NCBI GenBank assembly: GCA_036274075.1
Contig: DASUGK010000111.1
Span: 1-40,606 of the forward strand
DNA length: 40,606 nt
Reading direction: 5' to 3'
Origin: CADEED01 sp036274075
GTDB taxonomy: Bacteria; Pseudomonadota; Gammaproteobacteria; Steroidobacterales; Steroidobacteraceae
Shown here in pieces: positions 1 through 8,398 of this stretch (its first letter is position 1; every line of letters begins with the position of its first letter). The notes under the pieces were generated by a model. It was not told the origin of the DNA, did not search any database, and worked only from the letters and a program-made list of their open reading frames with translations. Made by a program: the position numbers and the translations under genes.

Positions 1-569
1 CGCTGATCGTCACGAAGTCCGGCGACATCGTGGCGCTGGACGCGAAGATCAACATCGACGCGAACGCCATGTTCCGCCAGAAGGAGATGGCGAAGCTGCG
101 CGATCCGTCGCAGGAAGATCCCATCGAGCGCGAGGCTTCCGAGCACGACCTCAACTACGTCTCGCTGGACGGCGACATTGCCTGCATGGTGAACGGCGCC
201 GGCCTCGCCATGGCCACCATGGACCTCATCAAGCTGCACGGCGGCAATCCCGCCAACTTCCTCGACGTGGGCGGCGGCGCCACGGCCGAGCGCGTGACCG
301 AGGCCTTCAAGCTGATCCTGTCGAACAAGAAGGTGCGCGCCATCCTGGTGAACATCTTCGGCGGCATCGTGCGCTGCGACCTCATCGCCGAGGGCGTGAT
401 GATCGCGGTCAAGCAGGTGGGAGTCTCCGTGCCGGTGGTGGTGCGCCTCGAAGGCACGAACGCGGACGTGGCGCGCGAAATGCTCGCGCACAGCGCGCTC
501 GCCATCACCCCCGCCACCGATCTCACCGACGCGGCCCGCAAGGTCGTCGCGCTCGCCGCAGGTAAGTAA
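1..569 (+). CDS. sucC: Succinyl-CoA synthetase (ADP-forming) beta subunit, 3' part
   Basis: This is the C-terminal part of SucC, which with SucD makes succinate and ATP from succinyl-CoA in the TCA cycle. The first complete codon is at 3 and the reading frame is open from the window edge, so the 5' half lies outside. Visible hallmarks are ALDAKINIDANAMFRQ, the GGGAT loop and NIFGGIVRCDLIAEGV, all typical of the SucC ligase domain. The TAA stop is 6 bases before the sucD ATG, so the two form the usual sucCD operon. The identification is secure; only the truncation by the window edge limits it. Confidence 0.97.
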   Translation, partial: LIVTKSGDIVALDAKINIDANAMFRQKEMAKLRDPSQEDPIEREASEHDLNYVSLDGDIACMVNGAGLAMATMDLIKLHGGNPANFLDVGGGATAERVTEAFKLILSNKKVRAILVNIFGGIVRCDLIAEGVMIAVKQVGVSVPVVVRLEGTNADVAREMLAHSALAITPATDLTDAARKVVALAAGK

Positions 570-575
570 TCAGTC

Positions 576-1607
<1,032 letters not shown>

Positions 1608-1616
1608 ATCGGCACG

Positions 1617-3251
1617 GTGAACGCTCCCCACAAGCGACTGCGGCTCGCCCTCGGGCAGATCAACCTGCTCGTCGGCGATGTCGCAGGCAATGCGCAGAAG
1701 ATCGTGGCCGCCGCCGAGCGCGCCTGCCGCGAGCTCGAGTCGGATCTGCTGGTGCTGCCCGAGCTGACGCTGAGCGGCTATCCACCGGAGGACCTGCTGT
1801 TCCATCGCGGCTTCCGCGTCGCCATCCAGAAAGGCATGGAGACCGTGCGCGGCGCGAAGACCAGCTGCGGCTTCGTCGTGGGCTTCCCGGAGTATGCGGG
1901 CTCGCAGATCTTCAACTCCGCCGCGCTCATCGAAGGTGGACAGGTGCGCGCCACGCACCGCAAGAGCTGCCTGCCCAACTACAAGGTCTTCGACGAGAAG
2001 CGTTATTTCCAGACGGGCAGCCAGCCCACGGTGGTGGATTTCCGTGGCTTCCGCATCGGCATCCTGGTCTGCGAGGACATCTGGGAGCCGGAGCCCGCGC
2101 AGCTCGCGAAATCCGCCGGCGCCGAGATGTTCGTGGTGCTGAACGCCTCGCCCTTCGAGATCCACAAGCAGCGCAACCGCGAGGACATCGTCGGCCGCTG
2201 CGTGCGCGACCTCGGGCTGCCGGTGGTGTACGTGAACATGCTGGGCGGCCAGGACGAGCTGGTGTTCGACGGCAATTCCTTCGTGATGGACGGCGCCGGC
2301 AAGCTGGTGATGCGCGCGCCGCCCTTCGAGGAGGGGCTGTACGAAGTGGAATTCGAGCGCGCGGAGGGCGTCGTGCGGCCCGTGCCGGGCCGGATCGCGC
2401 CGGAGCTCGGCGACGCCGAGAGTGTCTATCGCACGCTGGTGCTGGGCGTGCGCGACTACGTGGGCAAGCACGGCTTCCCGGGCGTGGTGCTGGGTCTTTC
2501 CGGCGGCATCGATTCGGCGTTGACGCTGGCCATCGCCGTGGATGCGCTCGGCAAGGACAAGGTGCACGCGGTGATGATGCCTTCGCCGTACACCTCGCCG
2601 ATGTCGCTCGACGACGCCAGGGCCCAGGCGGAGTTGCTGGGCGTGAAGTACAGCGTGCTGCCCATCTCGGAGATGATGAAAGCGGCCGAGGCGACGCTGC
2701 GCGAGGAATTCGCGGGGCGGAAGCCCGACGCCACCGAGGAGAACATCCAGAGCCGCAGCCGCATGGTGCTGCTCATGGGCATCTCCAACAAGACCGGCAA
2801 GATGCTGCTGACCACCGGCAACAAGAGCGAGATGGCGGTCGGTTACGCCACGCTGTACGGCGACATGGCCGGCGGCTTCGCACCCATCAAGGACTGCTCC
2901 AAACTACTGGTCTACAGGCTGGCCGAGTACCGGAATTCCCTGTCGCCGGTCATTCCCAGGCGGGTCATCGATCGACCGCCCTCCGCCGAGCTTCGTCCCG
3001 ACCAGAAGGACAGCGACTCGCTGCCGCCGTATGAAATCCTCGACCCCATTCTCGAGGCTTTCATCGAAGACGACCTTTCCGTCGACGAGATCTGCGCGCG
3101 TGGTTTCGACCGGCCCACCGTGGTGCGCGTGCTGGATCTCGTGAAACGCAACGAATACAAGCGCCGCCAGGCGCCCCCCGGCGTGCGCGTGAGCCGCCGC
3201 GCCTTCGGCCGCGACTGGCGCTACCCCATCACCTCCGGCTACAGGCGATAA
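1617..3251 (+). CDS. nadE: Glutamine-dependent NAD+ synthetase
   Basis: This two-domain enzyme converts deamido-NAD+ to NAD+, using ATP and ammonia released from glutamine. The N-terminal nitrilase-like glutaminase domain (about 1-260) shows the triad Glu49 (LPELTLSGYPPEDLL), Lys116 (RKSCLPNYKVFDEKRYF) and Cys152 (LVCEDIWEP). The C-terminal synthetase domain has the ATP-pyrophosphatase P-loop SGGIDS at 295-300 and the conserved KSEMAVGYATLYGDMAGG segment. The length of 544 residues is typical. The start is GTG, 9 bases after the sucD stop; no alternative start keeps the beta strand of the nitrilase fold intact. It is probably co-transcribed with sucCD. Confidence 0.96.
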   Translation: MNAPHKRLRLALGQINLLVGDVAGNAQKIVAAAERACRELESDLLVLPELTLSGYPPEDLLFHRGFRVAIQKGMETVRGAKTSCGFVVGFPEYAGSQIFNSAALIEGGQVRATHRKSCLPNYKVFDEKRYFQTGSQPTVVDFRGFRIGILVCEDIWEPEPAQLAKSAGAEMFVVLNASPFEIHKQRNREDIVGRCVRDLGLPVVYVNMLGGQDELVFDGNSFVMDGAGKLVMRAPPFEEGLYEVEFERAEGVVRPVPGRIAPELGDAESVYRTLVLGVRDYVGKHGFPGVVLGLSGGIDSALTLAIAVDALGKDKVHAVMMPSPYTSPMSLDDARAQAELLGVKYSVLPISEMMKAAEATLREEFAGRKPDATEENIQSRSRMVLLMGISNKTGKMLLTTGNKSEMAVGYATLYGDMAGGFAPIKDCSKLLVYRLAEYRNSLSPVIPRRVIDRPPSAELRPDQKDSDSLPPYEILDPILEAFIEDDLSVDEICARGFDRPTVVRVLDLVKRNEYKRRQAPPGVRVSRRAFGRDWRYPITSGYRR

Positions 3252-3303
3252 ATGGGGACACTCCCCGTTTCCTAGCAAACGGGGACGGACCTGGGAGGCG
3301 CGT

Positions 3304-3529
3304 GTCCCGGCGCCCGACCCATGGGTATGCAGTGATCGCGCTTTTCGCCGGGCCCTTCGGTGATTGTTTCGCAAGGTTAGGGCCGCCGCTCTTTGGTCCA
3401 CGATTCGGTCGCAGAATCGCCTGATCGTTAGCACTTGCCATCACTCGGTCGGGGACGGCTTCGTGCCTTGCGAATTCGGTAGTCCCGGCCCGCGCGCTCA
3501 CTGCATACCCATGGGTCGTGCGCCGGGAC
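3304..3529 (+). repeat. MITE-like module A with terminal inverted repeats
   Basis: The ends form imperfect inverted repeats of about 38 bases: 3304-3341 and 3492-3529, each containing ACCCATGGGTATGCAGTGA or its complement. The internal core of about 155 bases (3340-3496) recurs inverted in module B with about 12 mismatches by my count. There is no transposase. It could be a non-autonomous mobile element or a large structured repeat. Confidence 0.7.
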
Positions 3530-3691
3530 TCCCACCCACGGCGGTACGTCCCCATTTGCCAGCAAATGAGAAATTTCCCCGGCTTGGCTGGGAAAAGAAT
3601 CGCGACCTCGACGCCGCGCTCTTCTCTTCCCACCCCGTGGGCCGACACACCCGTTTGCCACTGCGCGGAACCGGACTTGCAGTGACAGTGG

Positions 3692-3906
3692 GGCGGACGG
3701 CATATGCACCTATCATGAGTGCGCGGGCCGGGACTCCCGAATTCGCAAGGCACGAAGCCGTCCCCGACCGAGTCATGGCAAGTGCCGACGAACAGGCGAT
3801 TCGGTGCCCGAATCGTGGACCAAAGAGCGGCGGCCCTAACCTTGCGCAACAACCATCGAAGGGCCCGGCGAAAAGCGCACTCATGATAGGTGCATGTGCC
3901 GTCCGC
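3692..3906 (-). repeat. MITE-like module B, inverted relative to module A
   Basis: Its ends, 3692-3724 and 3875-3906, are inverted copies sharing GCACCTATCATGAGTGCGC. They differ in sequence from the ends of module A, although the cores of the two modules are about 92% identical in opposite orientation. Shared cores with different terminal repeats suggest recombination between repeat families, or a core that is conserved while its flanks change to keep base pairing. Confidence 0.7.
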
Positions 3907-3956
3907 ATCACCACCACCGCACCCCGTCCCCGTTTGCTAGGAAACGAGGAATGTCC

Positions 3957-4538
3957 CTATTTAATCCACCCGGCGGCGCGGCGGAATTCGAGCTCGGCAG
4001 TTTCGAAGCGGGCGGCGTCGAGCGGGGAGGGTTGGGGTTGTGCGCGGGCCTTGGCGAGCGTCTGCGCCAGGGGCGGCAGGCCTACCTGCATGCGCATGCT
4101 GTTGATGCGCGAATCGTTCTCGAGCGGATGCGGCTCCAGGCCCTGCGGGCCGTGGCGCAGCTGCGTGCCGTAGCGCTGCGGCTTCCCTTCGTACACGCGG
4201 ATGCGGTCGTCGATGATGGCGAATTGCCAGCGCGGCACTTCGCCCACCTGCGAGGCGGCATCGATCAAGTCGCGGCAGTGGCGCATGAAGTCCGGCTCGG
4301 CGCCGGAGTGCAGCGCGATGCGCCAGGCGGCCTGTGCGCCTTTCTCGCCCACGAGGCTGGTGCCGGGCCAGCCGAACACGGCGATGATCTGCCGCAGCCG
4401 GCTGGCATTGGCGCGATGCAGTTCCTCCAATCGTGGGTGGTAGCCGGCGTTCAAGTCGCCGGAAGCCGTCAGTTCGGCGCGTAACACGCGGTCACGCGAT
4501 TCCATTTCGAGAAGGCCCTTCTCGAGCGATTCGTCCAT
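3957..4538 (-). CDS. DUF6624 family protein
   Basis: This 193-residue protein without a signal peptide resembles the DUF6624 family. The match rests on a central block with WPGTSLVGEKGAQAAW, then LHSGAEPDFMRHC, a IIDDRIRVYEGKPQRYGTQ segment and a terminal leucine/alanine-rich helix. The family has no established biochemical activity. The ATG at 4538 begins MDESLEKGLLEMESRDR. The TAG stop lies inside the end of the adjacent repeat region, so the last codons may have been shaped by the repeat. It is transcribed away from the EF-hand gene terminator, apparently as a single gene. Confidence 0.7.
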   Translation of the reverse strand: MDESLEKGLLEMESRDRVLRAELTASGDLNAGYHPRLEELHRANASRLRQIIAVFGWPGTSLVGEKGAQAAWRIALHSGAEPDFMRHCRDLIDAASQVGEVPRWQFAIIDDRIRVYEGKPQRYGTQLRHGPQGLEPHPLENDSRINSMRMQVGLPPLAQTLAKARAQPQPSPLDAARFETAELEFRRAAGWIK

Positions 4539-4595
4539 CGTCGCGCGCTCCCCTCGCGGCTGTCGACGGGCCCGAATAATACGATTACGCGACGG

Positions 4596-4638
4596 ATAAA
4601 AATAGAAAACCCCGCGCGGAACCGGAAACCGCGCGGGG
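4596..4638 (-). terminator. Rho-independent terminator of the EF-hand gene
   Basis: A 10-bp GC stem (4610-4619 CCCCGCGCGG with 4629-4638) has a 9-base loop. On the minus strand it is followed by TTTTCTATTTTT. It lies just after the stop codon of the minus-strand gene at 4656. Confidence 0.9.
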
Positions 4639-4655
4639 TCCCTTGCTACCGCGGT

Positions 4656-4925
4656 CTACTGCTGCGGTGGTTTGGCTGCGGATTCGAACTCGGTGTTGTC
4701 GAGGTAGCCATCGCCGTTCTTGTCGGCGGTGGAGAAGCTCTCGACCAGTTTCGGATCGGCGGATGCCTCGGGCATCGAGATGCGGCCGTCCTTGTTGGTG
4801 TCCAGCGCGTCGAACGTCGCGCCTGGCCCCGTCGTCTCGGAGGGCGGCATGGTCTCGGGTTCGGCGGCCAGGCCCGCGAGCGGAATCATCATGACTGCGG
4901 CAGCGGCGAGCAGCTTGGTCTTCAT
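4656..4925 (-). CDS. Small secreted EF-hand calcium-binding protein
   Basis: This 89-residue exported protein has a signal peptide (residues 1 to about 20, MKTKLLAAAAVMMIPLAGLA) and two EF-hand loops: DTNKDGRISMPE and DKNGDGYLDNTE. Both loops keep the Asp/Asn, Gly and acidic position-12 residues that bind Ca2+. The start at 4925 was chosen because AAGGAG lies just upstream and the signal peptide begins there; longer frames reaching to 5102 lack such support. Its role is probably periplasmic calcium binding or sensing. It ends in a strong terminator and appears monocistronic. Confidence 0.88.
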   Translation of the reverse strand: MKTKLLAAAAVMMIPLAGLAAEPETMPPSETTGPGATFDALDTNKDGRISMPEASADPKLVESFSTADKNGDGYLDNTEFESAAKPPQQ

Positions 4926-5389
4926 ATCGGATCTCCTTGTCACTCGTTTCGACTTCCAACGCAGACAAGCAGATGCCGTGCCAACAGCGCGCGCCGCCAG
5001 GGGAATCACCGACTTAGCGCCGAAAGGTGCTGCGCGCGCCGGGCGCCCGGGGCAAGAATTGCCAGTGTGCCGCGACAATCGCCATTCCGGGCGACGCAGC
5101 ATTGCGACAAGCAGGGCCCAACCTAACTACAAACAGTCACTTGCCGGTCGCCGATCGGGGACACGGCACCACGCACCGACGCATGCCCGGCATCCTGGCT
5201 GACACCGCGGTCGGCGGGATCGTGCCCGGGCGGCTCAGCGGCTCCGTCACCGCAACTGTCGGACAAACGATGACAGTGGCGCCGTGTGGCCTCCCACGCC
5301 ATTGGAGGTTGATGCCGCTCGCGCCTGCCGCGCTGCGAAATTCACAATGAATTCAGATCGATTTTCTGAATTGCACGGAAGGCCAAACC
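4926..5389. other. Intergenic region between divergent EF-hand and CsbD genes
   Basis: These 464 bases hold the promoters of two divergent genes. I see a GC-rich palindromic patch near 5033-5055 and a TTCAG...CTGAA inverted repeat at 5352-5370 just before the CsbD-like gene, a possible operator. No convincing gene or sigma-54 site was found. Confidence 0.4.
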
Positions 5390-5662
5390 ATGGATTGGGA
5401 CCGCATTTCGGGCGATTGGGATGCCTGGAAGGATCGCATACAGGAGCGCTGGGGCCGGCTCACCGAGGACCATCTCGACCTCATCGCCGGGCGTCGCGAC
5501 CAACTCGCGAACCGCATCGGCGAGGTCTACGGCATCAGCCGTGACGAGGCCGAGCGGCAGCTGCGCAACTGGGAACGCAACCTGGGCTTCGACGAATTCG
5601 ACGAGGCGGACCTGGTCATCGATGACGAGCACGACGCCGGCGGCATGAACGGGCGGGGGTAG
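5390..5662 (+). CDS. CsbD-like stress-response protein
   Basis: This 90-residue, highly charged, soluble protein of the CsbD family is recognised by WDRISGDWDAWKDRIQERWG, LTEDHLDLIAGRRDQLANRI and YGISRDEAERQL. CsbD-type proteins are induced by general stress; their molecular function is not known. The C-terminus has an extra acidic stretch (DEFDEADLVIDDEHDAGG). The ATG at 5390 follows GGAAGG at a suitable distance. It is followed after only two bases by a tiny ORF and then by a sigma-54 activator, which suggests one transcript. Confidence 0.88.
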   Translation: MDWDRISGDWDAWKDRIQERWGRLTEDHLDLIAGRRDQLANRIGEVYGISRDEAERQLRNWERNLGFDEFDEADLVIDDEHDAGGMNGRG

Positions 5663-5664
5663 AC

Positions 5665-5751
5665 ATGATCACCTTGGCGGGAATTCGCAATGCACTGTGG
5701 TGTGTCCTCGCGTTCGCCATCGTCGCGTGCGCGGGATCGGGGGTACCGTGA
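5665..5751 (+). CDS. Putative 28-residue lipoprotein-like micro-ORF
   Basis: The ATG at 5665 opens MITLAGIRNALWCVLAFAIV followed by ACAGSGVP and stop. It has a positively charged start, a hydrophobic stretch and a lipobox-like VACA, so it resembles the tiny entericidin-type lipoproteins. GGGGG lies upstream at a plausible ribosome-binding distance. Its TGA (5749-5751) overlaps the GTG start (5748-5750) of the sigma-54 activator, the pattern expected for translational coupling. It could instead be a leader peptide controlling the next gene, or chance. No homologue was recognised. Confidence 0.45.
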   Translation: MITLAGIRNALWCVLAFAIVACAGSGVP

Positions 5752-6815
5752 AATCGTCCACCGGGGAATTCTTCCCCGCCGACTTCGGCGGCGGCCTGGG
5801 CGAGGGCACCTTGCGACCGCAGCGCGTGCTGTCGGCCACGCAGTTCGACGACTGCACGCTGCGCCTCATCGGCAACTCGCCCGCGATGCAGAAGGTGCGC
5901 GACCTGATCGGGCGCGTGGCGCCGACCGATTCCACCGTGCTCATCTGCGGCGAAAGCGGCTGCGGCAAGGAACTCGTGGCCGAGTCCGTGCATGCCATGA
6001 GCCCGCGTGCCGACAAGCCCTTCGTCGCCATCAATTGCGCCGCCATCCCGGCCACGCTCATCGAGGCGGAATTGTTCGGCCACGAGCGCGGCAGCTTCAC
6101 CGGCGCGATGCGCACGCGCGAGGGTGTGTTCGAACGCGCCAGCGGCGGCACGCTGCTGCTCGACGAAATCACCGAGATGCCGCTCGACCTGCAGTCGCGG
6201 CTGCTGCGCGTGCTGGAAACCAAGCGCCTGAACCGCGTCGGCGGCAACAGCGACCTCGAGGTCGACGTGCGCGTGCTGGCGTCGACCAACCGTTCGCCGG
6301 CCCAGGCCTTCGAGGAAGGCCGGCTGCGCGAGGACATCTATTACCGGCTGGCGGTGGTCACCGTGCAGCTGCCGCCGCTGCGTGAACGCGGCGACGACGT
6401 GCTGGTCCTTGCGGAGTTCTTCCTCGCGGAACTGAACCTGCGCAACGGCACCCACAAGCGCCTGTCGGATGAATTGCGCGCGCGCTTCATGCGCCATCGC
6501 TGGCCGGGCAACGTGCGCGAATTGCGCAACGCGGTGGAGCGCGCCTACATCCTCTGCGATGGCGAGCTGAACCTCAGCGAGCAGGACATGCTCACGCTGC
6601 GCCAGCACCCGGAGGGTGAGGGTGGCGGATCGGACATGATCCAGATGCCCATCGGCGCCACGCTGGAGGAAATCGAGCGCACCTTCATCCTGGCGACCCT
6701 CAAGCATTTCGAAGGCGACAAGCGTCGCGCGGCCGACGTGCTGGGCTGCAGCCTGAAGACTCTCTATAACAAGTTGCACGCGTACCAGCGCGATCGCAAC
6801 GCGGGGATGAACTGA
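5748..6815 (+). CDS. Orphan sigma-54-dependent transcriptional activator
   Basis: This 355-residue bacterial enhancer-binding protein uses AAA+ ATP hydrolysis to remodel sigma-54 RNA polymerase. Walker A is GESGCGKE at 68-75 (the usual Thr is Cys). The sigma-54 contact loop is GSFTGA at 115-120, a Ser variant of GAFTGA. Walker B is GGTLLLDEITEMP, and the arginine-finger region and RHRWPGNVRELRNAVERA follow. A Fis-type helix-turn-helix closes the protein (RRAADVLGCSLKTLYNKLHAY). There is no receiver, GAF or PAS domain: only about 45 residues precede the AAA+ domain, so activity may be set by a partner, as for PspF. GTG 5748 is preferred to GTG 5697 because of the overlap with the upstream micro-ORF. 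Confidence 0.92.
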   Translation: MKSSTGEFFPADFGGGLGEGTLRPQRVLSATQFDDCTLRLIGNSPAMQKVRDLIGRVAPTDSTVLICGESGCGKELVAESVHAMSPRADKPFVAINCAAIPATLIEAELFGHERGSFTGAMRTREGVFERASGGTLLLDEITEMPLDLQSRLLRVLETKRLNRVGGNSDLEVDVRVLASTNRSPAQAFEEGRLREDIYYRLAVVTVQLPPLRERGDDVLVLAEFFLAELNLRNGTHKRLSDELRARFMRHRWPGNVRELRNAVERAYILCDGELNLSEQDMLTLRQHPEGEGGGSDMIQMPIGATLEEIERTFILATLKHFEGDKRRAADVLGCSLKTLYNKLHAYQRDRNAGMN

Positions 6816-6841
6816 TATCAATCGGTACCAAGGAGTCGACA

Positions 6842-7111
6842 ATGGGATTCATCTTGTGGTTGGTGATTGGCGGTGTCATTGGCTGGCTGGCAAGTCTCGT
6901 GATGCGCACGGACGGTAGCCAGGGAATCTTCCTCAACATCGTGGTGGGCATCATCGGCGCACTGCTCGGCGGCTGGCTCATCAGTCCGCTGGTGGGGGCG
7001 GGCACCATCAACTCGGGCGACATCAGCCTGCCCGGGCTGCTGGTTTCGTTCCTCGGAGCCGTGGTGCTCCTGGCCATCGTGAACCTGATCACGCGCCGGC
7101 GCGTGCGCTGA
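6842..7111 (+). CDS. GlsB/YeaQ/YmgE family membrane stress protein
   Basis: This 89-residue protein is almost entirely three transmembrane helices: residues about 3-20, 30-50 and 62-82. The glycine-rich pattern WLVIGGVIGWLASLVMR and GIIGALLGGWL is typical of the transglycosylase-associated GlsB/YeaQ family, small inner-membrane proteins induced by stress. Their molecular activity is not established. The start is well supported by AAGGAG shortly before the ATG. It lies 26 bases after the sigma-54 activator and is closed by a strong terminator, so it may be the last gene of the csbD-like operon. Confidence 0.9.
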   Translation: MGFILWLVIGGVIGWLASLVMRTDGSQGIFLNIVVGIIGALLGGWLISPLVGAGTINSGDISLPGLLVSFLGAVVLLAIVNLITRRRVR

Positions 7112-7140
7112 CAGCGCCGATCCGCGCGTTTGCACTGACA

Positions 7141-7192
7141 AGCCCGCCATGTCCCGCGGCGCATCACGCGCCGTGGGCATCGCGGGCTTTTT
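7141..7192 (+). terminator. Rho-independent terminator after the GlsB-like gene
   Basis: A long stem pairs AGCCCGC (7141-7147) with GCGGGCT, with further internal pairing of ATG/CAT, CCC/GGG and CGGCGC/GCGCCG around an ATCA loop. It is followed by TTTTT at 7188-7192. Confidence 0.9.
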
Positions 7193-7228
7193 GCTGTAAT
7201 TTCGCGCTCCCCGGCTGCGGAGCGCTCG

Positions 7229-8113
7229 ATGACCGAAGACACGTTGGTGCAATGGTTCGGCAAGATCAACTGGATCCAGGCTGGCGGGCGCATCGTCGCC
7301 ATCCTGGCCGCCAGTTTCGTACTGGTTTACGTCGCGCGCAGGCTCATCGGCGGCGTCGAGAAATTCTCCGCCTCGCACGCGCTCGACGTCGAGGCGAAGA
7401 AACGAGCCTCCACGGTCAGCAATATCCTGAGGAAGCTTGCCACCTCGCTGATCGTGGCGCTGGCCACGCTGACCATCTTCAACACCCTGGGCATCCCCAT
7501 CATGCCCTTCCTGGCGACCGCCGGTGTCGCCGGCATCGCGATCGCCTTCGGCGCGCAGTCGCTGGTCAAGGACATCTTCCGCGGCTTCTTCCTGCTGGCC
7601 GGCAACCAGATCCGGCAGGGCGACGTGGTGGAGATCGCCGGCAAGAGCGGTCTGGTCGAGGACGTCACGCTGCGCTACGTGCAGCTGCGCGACTACGAGG
7701 GCAACGTGCACTTCGTGCCGAATGGCGACATCAGCGTGGTCACCAGTTCCAGCCGCACCTTTGCCTACGCGGTCGTGGACGTGCTGATCTCCCTGGAACA
7801 GGAAATCGAGCCGGTGATGCACGCCATGCGCGAAGTGGCCGCGCGCATGCGCGCCCATGCCTCGTTCGGCCCCCGGATCCTCGATGATCTCGACATCGCC
7901 GGCATCGAATCGTGGACGGCCGGCGGAATCACCATCCGTGCCCGCATGAAAGTGCACGCGCTCGAGCAATCCAACGTCAAGCGCGAATTCCTGCTGCGGC
8001 TCAAGCAGGCTTTCGACCACCACCGGTTCGAGCAGCCGCGCAATACGGTGATGATGGTGGAGAAGGGAGCGCGGGAACGGGCCGCGCCTCCCGAAGGCCC
8101 GCCGCCGGGGTGA
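7229..8113 (+). CDS. MscS-family mechanosensitive channel
   Basis: This 294-residue small-conductance mechanosensitive channel releases solutes on osmotic downshock at the inner membrane. TM1 is about residues 14-37 and TM2 about 70-92. The pore helix contains TAGVAGIAIAFGAQSLVKDI, the Gly/Ala-packed MscS signature. The cytosolic beta domain follows (RQGDVVEIAGKSGLVEDVTLRYVQLRDYEG), then the C-terminal alpha/beta domain. The ATG at 7229 has GGAG about 8 bases upstream. It is a single-gene unit between two terminators and lies among other stress genes. Confidence 0.93.
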   Translation: MTEDTLVQWFGKINWIQAGGRIVAILAASFVLVYVARRLIGGVEKFSASHALDVEAKKRASTVSNILRKLATSLIVALATLTIFNTLGIPIMPFLATAGVAGIAIAFGAQSLVKDIFRGFFLLAGNQIRQGDVVEIAGKSGLVEDVTLRYVQLRDYEGNVHFVPNGDISVVTSSSRTFAYAVVDVLISLEQEIEPVMHAMREVAARMRAHASFGPRILDDLDIAGIESWTAGGITIRARMKVHALEQSNVKREFLLRLKQAFDHHRFEQPRNTVMMVEKGARERAAPPEGPPPG

Positions 8114-8125
8114 AACGCGCCGCGT

Positions 8126-8159
8126 AAAAAAAGGGCGGCCCGGTCTCCCGGGTCGCCCC
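8126..8159 (-). terminator. Terminator between convergent genes
   Basis: A GC stem, 8133-8143 (GGGCGGCCCGG) with 8148-8159, has a TCTC loop. On the minus strand it is followed by a run of seven T (8132-8126). It serves the minus-strand genes ending at 8178 and may also slow transcription from the mscS-like gene. Confidence 0.88.
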
Positions 8160-8177
8160 TTGGAATGGCGAGCGGTA

Positions 8178-8381
8178 TCAGTGCGCGGTGACGGCGCTCT
8201 GCGTGGCGGGGCCGCTGGTGCTGGCGCCACCCTCGCTTTCCCAGCGTTCCCGCTCGAGGTTCTCGTCGAGACGCCGGCGCTCCTCATCTTCGCGGCGTTG
8301 CGAGCGCGCGGCCAACCAGGCCGCGGCCAGCACCGCCACTCCTGCGATTCCCAGTAGTTTGATGATCCGCATCGTCAGCAT
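8178..8381 (-). CDS. Small single-pass membrane protein with charged coiled coil
   Basis: This is a 67-residue hypothetical protein. One transmembrane helix (about 6-25, IIKLLGIAGVAVLAAAWLAA) is followed by an Arg/Glu-rich helix (RREDEERRRLDENLERERWE) and a Ser/Thr/Ala tail. I do not recognise a family. The ATG at 8381 is preferred because GGAGG lies just upstream. An ATG at 8402 is also possible and would overlap the stop codon of the DUF4142 gene as ATGA. It is very probably co-transcribed with the DUF4142 gene, and a terminator follows. Confidence 0.7.
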   Translation of the reverse strand: MLTMRIIKLLGIAGVAVLAAAWLAARSQRREDEERRRLDENLERERWESEGGASTSGPATQSAVTAH

Positions 8382-8398
8382 GTGTCCCTCCGGACGGT

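Larger units (their letters stand above)
3252..3959. repeat. Composite inverted-repeat region without a gene
   Basis: These 700 bases carry no credible gene. The outer ends are inverted copies of each other: 3254-3288 (core CCCCGTTTCCTAGCAAACGG) and 3922-3957 read as its reverse complement. A third, diverged copy of the same unit lies near 3546-3576. Between them sit two related modules in opposite orientation (3304-3529 and 3692-3906). Both modules can be translated to a similar peptide containing VGDGFVPCEFGSPGPR, but on opposite strands and without ribosome-binding sites, so this looks like repeated DNA rather than protein. The right end supplies the stop codon of the DUF6624 gene on the minus strand. 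Confidence 0.8.

Noticed and set aside
3263..3284. CCCCGTTT/AAACGGGG hairpin as nadE terminator
   Set aside because: No T-run follows, and the same unit recurs at 3546 and 3922, so it is treated as part of the repeat family.
3229..4173. Overlapping open frames in the repeat region encoding VGDGFVPCEFGSPGPR-type peptides
   Set aside because: The same peptide appears on opposite strands because the DNA is an inverted repeat; there are no ribosome-binding sites and the frames run into unrelated sequence.
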